From positions 132,518 through 196,517 of the forward strand of contig NW_020954626.1 in the NCBI RefSeq assembly GCF_900497805.2: 64,000 nt of DNA, written 5' to 3'. A program made the position numbers and the translations under genes. Positions 56,216 through 64,000 of this stretch are shown here, one piece after another. The DNA comes from Vombatus ursinus (lineage: Eukaryota; Chordata; Mammalia; Diprotodontia; Vombatidae). How positions within the stretch are numbered: position 1 is the stretch's first letter; every line of letters starts with the position of its first letter. The notes under the pieces are model-generated. The model had not been told where the DNA came from and made no database searches. It saw only the letters and a program-made list of their open reading frames with translations.

Positions 56216-57125
56216 CTTCATTTTAAACTTGTGTCCAAACCTGAACTCATTATCTTTCCCCCAGAAACCTCTCCTCTTCCTAACTTCCCTATTACTCTGG
56301 GGGGTACCAGTATCCTCCCCTTCACCTCAGTGTCATCCTTGACTTTTTACTTTCTCTCACTCCCAATATCCAATTAGTTGTCAAGTCTTGTCATTTTAAC
56401 CTTTGTAATATCCCTCATATACATTCCTTCCTTTTCTCTGACACAGCTACCATAGGGTAGAGTCTCACCACCTCACACTTGGACTTTCACGATAACCTGC
56501 TGGTCAGTGTGCCTGCCTCGAGTCTCTCCCCACTCCATTTCATCCTCCCTCCAGTTGTCAAACTTATCTTCCTAAAGCACAGATCTGACCATATCATCTC
56601 CTATTGACTACATTTCAGTGGTTCCCTGTTACCTCCATGATTTAAATATGAGATGCTGTTCAATTTTCCAAGCCCTTAATGACCTCCTGCTTCCTAACTT
56701 TCCAGTCTGCTTGTACCTTGCTCCTCTCCACATACTCTGCAGTCTAGTGGCAATGGCTTTCTTGCTGTTCTTGCACACAGCACTGCATCTCCAGACTCGG
56801 CATTTCCACAGGCTGCTGTTCCCTGACGCCTGGAACACTGTTCCTTCTCTCTGCCTCTTGGCTTCCCTGAAGTCTCAGCTAAATTCCCACTTTGTGCAAG
56901 AAGTCTTTCCCAGCCTTCCTTAATCTTAATGTCTTCCCTCTGAGACTATCCCCCCCCCCACTTTATCCCATATAGATCTTATTTGTTCATAGTTGTTTAC
57001 ATGTCCCCCATCAGACTGTGATCTCCTTGAAAGTGGGGACCGTTTTTCTCCCCTCTTTTTATCCTGCACACTTAGCATAATGCTTGGCACAGAATAATCT
57101 CTGAATAATGCCAACTGACTTGACT
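56216..57125 (+). repeat. L2 LINE, long 3' part
   Basis: CCTGAACTCATTATCTTTCC, AGTGTCATCCTTGACTTTTT, TTAGTTGTCAAGTCTTGTCA, CATTTCAGTGGTTCCCTGTT, CTGAAGTCTCAGCTAAATTC and AGCATAATGCTTGGCACAGA: the L2 ORF2 end and 3'UTR in order, ~0.9 kb. Confidence 0.88.
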
Positions 57126-57129
57126 TCAT

Positions 57130-58080
57130 TACATTGAACTAAAATCTTTCCCACTAAACTTCCATTTTTTGATCCTGATTTGGTCCTTTGGAATATTACA
57201 TTATAAATCTACTCCTTCTCCCCCTAATAGTTCTTTGAATATATGAAGAAAACTATTAACTATTATGCTCCCATTAAATCAAGGAGTTGTGTGTAGTAGA
57301 AAGGCTTTGGATTTGGAGTTGGACAGCCTGGGTTTGAATGTTTGGCTTGGCTATTTATTTATGCATGGCCTAAGTGAGTGACTTCCTCTCTCTAGGCCTC
57401 AGTTTCTAGTCATTCTGGGCCTCTGTAAAATAAGAGGTTGCACTAGATGAATCCTAAGGTCCTTTCTGGCTCTGAACCTTCTTGTCCTCTTGTCTCTGCA
57501 TTACATAAATCTCTGTGACACGTTTTCAAACTACTCACCATCCTGGTCACTTTTCCTCTATTTTGTCAGGGCCCTTCTAATATGATATGGCATGTAAGAA
57601 ACAGATGTAATCATCTGGGTAAGGATGTAGTGGGTCTATTGCTTCCTTTGATCTGGACATTATACTTTTATTATCAGCCTGAGATTATTTCCAGTCTGAG
57701 ATTACATTAGCTTTTTTTTTTTAAACTTGTGCAATAGGAAGATTATTTTGGCAGTTGTGTGAAAGGCAAATGACAAAGGGCAAGAATTGGATTTCATCTT
57801 GTGCATTTTGGCCCACTGTTCCAGCTTAGTGAAATCTTACATGAGTATGTCTTCATGGAAGTGAAAAAAAAAAAGATATTAGAATAGGGCCAAGGACAGA
57901 ACCTTGTGGGATGTGACTAGCCATGTTCCTCCGTACTGACATTGCTTCATCTCGATCCTGATTTGAGATTTTATTAGTATTAGGAAATCTCTTTTTGGAA
58001 ACTCCTTCCCTCATGAAGGTCAGGAGCCATTCTGGAATGAACAGTTGCAAAGTTACTTAGGGGCATTACTAAAAGTGAGA
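57130..58080 (-). mobile_element. L3/CR1 LINE, split by a MIR
   Basis: Antisense CR1-type text on both sides of a MIR. Left: TTTGAATATATGAAGAAAAC. Right: GCCAAGGACAGAACCTTGTG, TCAGGAGCCATTCTGGAATG and AGATTACATTAGCTTTTTTT. Confidence 0.75.
57285..57480 (+). repeat. MIR-type SINE inserted in L3
   Basis: TTGGAGTTGGACAGCCTGGG, CTCTAGGCCTCAGTTTCTAG and GGTCCTTTCTGGCTCTGAAC. Confidence 0.8.
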
Positions 58081-58164
58081 GGCAACACTTGAATGTACCT
58101 CTTCCTTAATTCAAGGCTGGTTCTCCAGCTACCAATCATGCTGGCTCTCATGTTACTCCATTAA

Positions 58165-58975
58165 TCAGTTCCATGCAACAATTCAACAAACCTTTATTAA
58201 GTACTTATTAACAACAACAATGACAATAACTCACACTTATATAGGACTAAAGGTTAACAAAGAACTTTGCTCACAACAACCCTGTGAGATAGGTATTGCA
58301 AGTGTGTTGTTATCTTCAACAGATGATGAAACTGAGACAACAGAGAAATTGAGTGACTAGCACGAGGTCACATAGTTAGTAAACAGCAGAACTAGGATAC
58401 AGACTCAGGTTTCCTGACTCCATGTCCAGGGGTTCTTTCCCTTATTTCTGCTTCACAATTGTGTGCAAAACCTAAAAAGCTTGGTCAGATACAAAAATTT
58501 ATATAAGACACAGTTCTTACCCCTATAGAGATTACATTCTATTGAGGCATATGACACACACATAAGCTACTGTGGCACAATTACAGTACAAAATAATTAA
58601 GGGTGGTACATCAAGTGAAGTGCTGTGTTTGGTCTGAAAAAGGAAAGGTCATACTCACTGGGAGAGGGGTGCTACAAAAGAGAGCTTTCTGGAAGTGGCA
58701 TTTCATTTGGAGGATAAAGGATGAGTGGGAATTAAACAAATAGAGAAGATAGCATTTCAGCATGAGCAAAAAGCATGGAGGCAAGAAGGGGCATGATATA
58801 TACGGGAAAACAAATATTCCTATTTGGCTGGAGCACAGTGTACCTGGAGAACCACGAGGTAAGAGTGGAAAGGTGGGGTAGCATTAGGTTGCTTTGAAGG
58901 CCGGGCAAAAGAATCTGAACTTGACCTGAGGGGCAAGAGGGAGCTAGTGAATGGTCTTGAGTATAGAACTGCAAA
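58165..58975 (+). repeat. Unassigned old dispersed repeat (family U), split by a MIR
   Basis: The head CAACAAACCTTTATTAAGTA at 58180 is followed by an antisense MIR (58205-58450). Family text then resumes: ACACAGTTCTTACCCCTATA, TGGAAGTGGCATTTCATTTG, CAAAAAGCATGGAGGCAAGA and GACCTGAGGGGCAAGAGGGA. Confidence 0.6.
58205..58450 (-). repeat. MIR-type SINE inserted in family U
   Basis: CTCACAACAACCCTGTGAGA, GATGATGAAACTGAGACAAC and CTAGCACGAGGTCACATAGT. Confidence 0.8.
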
Positions 58976-59124
58976 GACTAGCTCAACATTCTTTAGGTAT
59001 GATTGATTTGATTGTTCATCCAGCTATAAATTCATCTAACCAGATTGTCATCCAAATCCTGGAGCACAATATGGAGAAAAGTAGGAATCATTCATTCTAC
59101 AGCAAAAATCTAACCATTTTATTA

Positions 59125-59610
59125 AGCGCCTATTGTGGTAGTAACAATAGTAATTAGTGTCATTGAGATAGTGCTTTAAGGTTTGCAAAATGCTTTACAT
59201 ACATCAAATCATTTGATTCTCACAACAATCCTATGAGATTAAGTACATGGGTATCATTATACTCACTTTACAGATGAGGAAGTTGATGCTTTGAGACGAG
59301 GCAGTGTAATAAAATGTAGTGGAAAGTGAGCTGGTTTGCTAGTAGAGGACTTCGGTTGGAGAAACAACATTGCTACTCATTTCTTGTGTGATCTTGGCCA
59401 ACCTGTTTAATGTCTCAGACCCTTAGCTTTCTCATAGGAAAAACAAGATTGGAGGGGTAATGATGGTAGAATATATGGTCTCTGAGGTTCCTTCTACCTC
59501 TAAATTCTATGACTCTATGTGATTTGACCATTTTCATGCTAGTAATTGTCAGTGGAAAGATTCAAACCTAGCTCTCTTCTGATTCCTAGTCCAGCACTTC
59601 CTCCATTGGA
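59125..59610 (-). repeat. MIR-type SINE, split by another MIR
   Basis: The left part (CTCACAACAATCCTATGAGA, TTTACAGATGAGGAAGTTGA) stops near 59297. The right part (TGATTTGACC...ATTCAAACCTAGCTCTCTTC) resumes at about 59520. Confidence 0.75.
59298..59518 (+). repeat. MIR-type SINE inserted in MIR
   Basis: GGCAGTGTAATAAAATGTAG, TTGTGTGATCTTGGCCAACC and GAGGTTCCTTCTACCTCTAA lie in the orientation opposite to the host copy. Confidence 0.75.
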
Positions 59611-59724
59611 ATAAAGCTTTGCCTCTCCAAGCACCAAACTGCACAATGAAGATACAAGATAAATAATTTATAGGCTAGCAGAGTTAAAAAAAGGATGAAC
59701 ATGAATAACCTTTCTCTGCTGTGG

Positions 59725-59895
59725 TACAAGAGAAATCTCTCTGGATGGACCCAAGTTCAAATCCTGAATCTGCCACTTGCTACCTGTGGGACCTTAGACA
59801 AATCATTTCTCCTCTGTGGGCCTCAATTTCCTCATTTGTAACATGAGGTGGTTTGACTAAGTGACATCCAAGCTATAAATCTATGATTCTATGGA
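59725..59895 (+). repeat. MIR-type SINE
   Basis: CCCAAGTTCAAATCCTGAAT, GGGCCTCAATTTCCTCATTT and TATAAATCTATGATTCTATG. Confidence 0.85.
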
Positions 59896-60429
59896 ATAAC
59901 CACAACTTAAATATGATAAGAAAAAATTTTAAATAATAATATGGAGGATCAGGGTCAAGCCAGACAGAAAGAAGTCATCAAAGAAATAGACATATTGTAT
60001 TACTGAAATTATAATATCATAGAGTTGGAAGTGACCTTACAGACTGATCATAGCACATTTCAGAGTGAAGAGTAAATAATAGGAGAAATACATGTTTACT
60101 GATGATGTTTTAAAGAAAGTCACACCAGGGCAAATTATTGGCAGTCATTTAAAAACTTGGATTTTTACGAGATCATTGAAGTGAAAATAGGCTTTCAAAA
60201 GCGAGAATTATTCTGCAGCTGCGTATAGATTTATTTACTTTAAATGAAGATGACTAATTGAATAGGTCAGGAATGTCATCCCTTTTTTTCCCCACCCCTT
60301 CTCATTTTGTGAAAAATCAAGAAAAGGGTGAAAACAGAGCTGCCTGGCTGCTGAACCTAGTGTTTTTAGCTGCTTGTTTTGGGCCTGCTAAAAGTCTATT
60401 TTTTTTTAAAGAATGCATTTCCCATTTAT

Positions 60430-60685
60430 AATTTAGAGGCCACCCAGTGTTACAGTAGATAGAGGTCTGGAAATGAAGTCAGGAAAACTTGAATTCAAAT
60501 TGACCTTATGGGGTGTATGATCTTAGGCAAGTCATTCAACCTCTGACTCTCTCTATATTCCCATCTATACTATGGGAGTGATAATAGCATATACCTTTCA
60601 GCATTGCTGTGAGGAGAAAATGAGATATTTGTAAAGTGTCTTGCAAATCTTAAAGTGCTATATAAATGCCAACTGTTACAATTCA
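60430..60685 (+). repeat. MIR-type SINE, near full length
   Basis: From GAGGCCACCCAGTGTTACAG through GATCTTAGGCAAGTCATTCA to the 3' tail CTTAAAGTGCTATATAAATG. Confidence 0.82.
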
Positions 60686-61019
60686 AAGTTTAAAATAAAA
60701 AAAAAACATGCTTTCAGTAAAAATGTGTGGTTGAAGCAGATATCTGTAATATTTGAAACTCTCCACTTAGGTAAATAAAAACACTTAAATGGTGCTAGGG
60801 GATAACATATCATAGCAAAAATATTCTCCAAATATTCAGATTTCACTTGTTAAGTCAGAGAAAATTCACCTCACTGATTTTGCAAACATTGCCCCAGTTA
60901 GTTTTGGCAATGAAATAACAGAATCATCATTAAGTTTCATAATATAGCTACAAAACTGTAAGTTGCATCACTGCTTCAAAACATAGGGTTGGGGGGCTTC
61001 TAAAAAGTTAACTGAAATA

Positions 61020-61255
61020 GCAGCATTATTTCAGTTCCATAGTGCTTTAAGTCTTATGGAGCCCTTTCTTTGTGATATCCCTGTGAGTTAAGCAGCATAA
61101 GTATGATTTTCCTCATTTGACAAATGAGGAAACTGAGGATCAGGCTGATTAAAGTGACTTTCTAAGGTCACCTGGCAAAGCTGAAACTTGAATCTAAATC
61201 TGCTGTCCAAGTTGAGTGCTCTTTCTATTATACCAAGTTTCCTGACAGCCTGCTT
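61020..61255 (-). repeat. MIR-type SINE
   Basis: GACAAATGAGGAAACTGAGG, TTTCTAAGGTCACCTGGCAA and GAGTGCTCTTTCTATTATAC. Confidence 0.8.
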
Positions 61256-61259
61256 TTTA

Positions 61260-62195
61260 AAGAAATCATCTAACTATCTAGGTGTCTTTCCAATACAATG
61301 ACCCCACCCTCTTCTTTTTATTTTGTTTGCTGCTAATGCCTCTGTCTAATAATGTTTTCTTTTGGGGGTCATTCCTCAAATACTAAGAGCCAGAAACAGG
61401 TAATACTTGGCCAGGGTCTACCACTTTCTTCCCCTGAGTGGTGTTCTGAAGTAAAGGGTGCCTGTTTAAAAAAAAAAGTATTCTTGTTGATATCTTTTGT
61501 TTTTACATCAACTATTTTCCCAATTTCTCCCCCCAATATTTTCCTCTCCCTCTTCTCTGTTCTTTTGATACCTACTAAGCCCACATAGCGATAACTGCTC
61601 TTATTACAATCCATAGACTTCCATCATCCCTGCCCCAGGACCAGTGGGTCAACTTAGTACTTAAGATGTGCAGATTTTTATCACATTTCTCTGTTAGGCT
61701 CCAGAATTCTCAGGTGAGTTGGCACAGTTGTGTCCTAAAATTGGAAGGCCAGAAGAATGAAGGGCCTTCTTTAAGAGCAAATGAGATTCGAGCAATCACT
61801 GCAGCATGATATGGCACATGTCTAAACAGATAAAGCCTCTTCCCTCCTACCTCTGCATTTGGATCTGAGAAGGGCAGGTCTGAACCTGGAGGAACCTGAA
61901 TGTTCTGTCACAAATTTAGGCAGCCCAGAGTAGTCAAGTCTACTTGTGGGTGAAGTCAGGTCCAGAAGAGTAAAGCCAAAAAAGGATGAGAGAGGGCAGG
62001 TCAGTTACAAGACTGATCAAGGCTTTAGCCTGCCCTGGGAGGAGTTTAGGGACGTCTCAGAGAGGACTTGAGCATACTGGAAAGTAGTGGAATCAATTTG
62101 ACTAGCCCTTATGGCCCACCCTCAGGGAAGCCAGAATCACAGCAATCAGAAGGATGGGGGACAGATACTAGCTTTGGGTGTCCACAGCACCACCC
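61260..62195. other. Intergenic sequence, nothing recognised
   Basis: No repeat family or frame that can be supported. Confidence 0.4.
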
Positions 62196-62199
62196 TCAA

Positions 62200-63045
62200 C
62201 AAGTCAGTGCTACTCAATTCAACTCAAAAACATTAAGCATTTTCTGTGTGCAAACTGAACGAGATACTAAATACAGAGACAGAAAAAAAAATGACACAGA
62301 CCCTGTCCTCAATGCAAGAAGAGATCTAGATAAAGTGCTCTACAAAAATTTTTAAAAGGATTGAACATTTGGGCAGGTCATGTCATCTTTCTGAGCCCAT
62401 TTCCTTATTTGTTAAATGAGGGAGTTAAGACTGCATGACCTCTATGATCCCTTCTAACTTTTTCCTTAGGTTCTGTAAGTATAGAGAATGGGATGTATTA
62501 GATCAAAGTCCAGTCTGCAAGATGGAGAAATTAAGCAGTGAGCTTCAGGAGGAAGGGAGAGAGTTAGACCAAGTAGAATTTTGCTTACGTACTCCAAAGC
62601 AGATGGGTTTGTGTTGGGTTGTCAGAGTGGATTTAATACTAAGGAAAACTTTATGGAGCAGGTGGCAGCATCTTAGTGAAGCCTTGAAAGAAGAGGGTTC
62701 TGGAAGTTAGGAACAGCACATTCCAAACATGGGAGTAGCCTTCCCAAGTGAGAAGAGCACCAAGGGAGAACGGAGACAGAAGAGGGCCTAGGACAGGTCC
62801 TTGCTGGGTAGGCAGGGACACAGATAACTAGAGGATGAGAAAAATAACAAACTTGGGAAGAAGCAATTAGACAGGTGGGAAGAGAACCAGGATAAAAGCA
62901 CTTGGGGAAGGAAAACAGTATGTAGGAGATGGTGGTCTAAAATATTGAATATTGTAGAGAGGTCAGAAGAGGATACTGCATTTAGCAACGAAGAGGTCAT
63001 CCATGACCTTTGAGCAGTTTTGGTGGAGTGGTGGTGGCTTGGACC
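62200..63045 (+). repeat. Unassigned old dispersed repeat (family U), with MIR inside
   Basis: AACATTAAGCATTTTCTGTG, AATGACACAGACCCTGTCCT, TTAGTGAAGCCTTGAAAGAA, CAAGTGAGAAGAGCACCAAG and GGTGGTGGCTTGGACC. A short MIR-like piece lies at 62365-62462. Confidence 0.6.
62365..62462 (+). repeat. MIR 3' fragment inserted in family U
   Basis: GGGCAGGTCATGTCATCTTT, AGCCCATTTCCTTATTTGTT and TCTATGATCCCTTCTAACTT. Confidence 0.7.
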
Positions 63046-63087
63046 CAGACTGTATGGGAGTATTGACAAGATAGTAACCTTCAAGTT

Positions 63088-63150
63088 GTATATATGTGTG
63101 TGTCTGTACACACACACACATATACACACACATACATATATATGTGGATG
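63088..63150. repeat. TG/CA and TATA microsatellite
   Basis: A (TG)n block is followed by (AC)n and (AT)n blocks, forming an imperfect inverted repeat. Confidence 0.85.
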
Positions 63151-63414
63151 TTGTTATTCAGAATGACTCCCTAATAATCAGCTGCAAGAAATCTTATAGC
63201 TGCCACAATTAGAACAGTGGGGGGCAGAGAATCACTCGATTGTATTTCTAGTGCTTTGTGCTTTCTTTGTCAGATACTTTGAATAAAAGGAGCATTGAGG
63301 AACAGTTGGATGGCCAGCTGAGGGAAAGAAAACTAGAGATTTCCCGTGTCTTTTTAAAAGCCAATGAACCATTTTTATTTTATTTTGCCTACAGTAAAAG
63401 CAAAAAAAAATAAA

Positions 63415-63630
63415 AGACACTAAAGTGCTTGACATACTATTTTATTTCATCTTTACAACAGCCCTAGGAGGTAGGTGCTATTATTATCCCCATTTTACAG
63501 AATTTCTGAAACTAAGGACCAAGAAAAGTTAAGTGATTTGCCCAGGGTTTCATTGGCTATATTTGAACTAAGGTTTACCCAGACTGCAGGCTGGGCACTC
63601 TAACCACTGATCCACCTAGCTGCTTAAACC
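63415..63630 (-). repeat. MIR-type SINE, near full length
   Basis: CTTTACAACAGCCCTAGGAG, CCCCATTTTACAGAATTTCT, TTAAGTGATTTGCCCAGGGT and CACTGATCCACCTAGCTGCT. Confidence 0.82.
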
Positions 63631-63639
63631 TTAAATGCT

Positions 63640-64000
63640 TTATATCTTAAATCAGTCTAGAACCCAAGATTTGGTCCATGGCAAAAATTATGAATTAGAC
63701 ATTTGTCTTTGGCCCTGTGTTTCCCACTTTGATCATGCCCTCAATTCCCAGCAGTCTCATGGGAATTCACACTAAAGTGTTAGTAACTTGACACTTTGCT
63801 TCTCTGAGGGTTAATTAAAAATTTTAGAAGAGGTTTGGAGAGATCAAATATTTACAAAGAGATGATACTTCTTTATTGGCAGAATTTTCAGGTACCCTAT
63901 CAAATTGAAGGAGAAGATTATTTTTGGACAGAGGGTACTTTCTTGAGCCCCCTCAAATGCAGGCAATCCCTTATTCTCTCAACAATAGTAGTTGTAAGAA
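63640..64000. other. Right window edge, nothing recognised
   Basis: Non-repetitive by eye. No exon of the next gene expected from human synteny (COPS2, from memory) is visible. Confidence 0.4.

Noticed and set aside
56618-56923. 101-codon plus-strand frame
   Set aside because: It is L2 ORF2 remnant text, not a host gene.
60000-64000. 3' end of the next gene (COPS2 by human synteny, from memory)
   Set aside because: No conserved exon or frame is visible. In human the gap is larger than this window's right part, so its absence is expected.

Overview
This is vertebrate nuclear DNA, most likely from a marsupial. The repeats point that way: many copies of a tRNA-headed CORE-SINE with a 'GGGGCAGCTAGGTGG' start, a MAR1-type SINE with a BovB-like tail, a half-L1 (HAL1) element, and a dense background of old L2, MIR and L3/CR1 copies. 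Family names were assigned by eye from remembered consensus sequences, and the species was not determined. No prokaryotic, viral or CRISPR system is present.

The only protein-coding gene I can support is the 5' end of SECISBP2L (SECIS-binding protein 2-like) on the minus strand. It starts in a CpG island at about 18.4-19.35 kb (ATG at 19054). It continues leftward through coding exons at 19025-19054, 10564-10742, 8202-8526 and 5203-5341, then leaves the window. Together these encode the first ~224 residues, about a fifth of the human protein as I remember it. All four exons have canonical splice sites and compatible phases. Points of interest are a strong-context uORF, a weak exon-2 donor followed at once by a (UG)n tract in the transcript, a CAGCAGCAGCAG tandem acceptor at exon 4, and a PAM2-like motif in exon 2.

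Region by region. 0-5.2 kb is intron 4, filled with L2, MAR1, a solo-LTR-like fossil and a hAT MITE with a perfect 8-bp target duplication. 5.2-19.0 kb holds the exons and introns 1-3, with three SINEs, a 5'-truncated L1, a (CA)n tract and a 230-bp polypurine tract. 18.4-19.35 kb is the CpG-island promoter. 19.4-64 kb is intergenic and almost entirely fossil repeats. It contains a long L3/CR1, a Tigger DNA transposon, and an L3 element split by an L1 that is itself split by a 2.7-kb HAL1 and two SINEs (35.1-43.4 kb). It also contains a near-full-length 7SL RNA pseudogene (51.4-51.7 kb), an inverted pair of ~0.5-kb RTE-like repeats (52.6/55.6 kb), and at least seven copies of one unassigned old repeat, all in the same orientation.

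I did not find a previously undescribed system. The most informative observations are the SECISBP2L splice and uORF features and the repeat-in-repeat stratigraphy, whose target duplications can be read directly.
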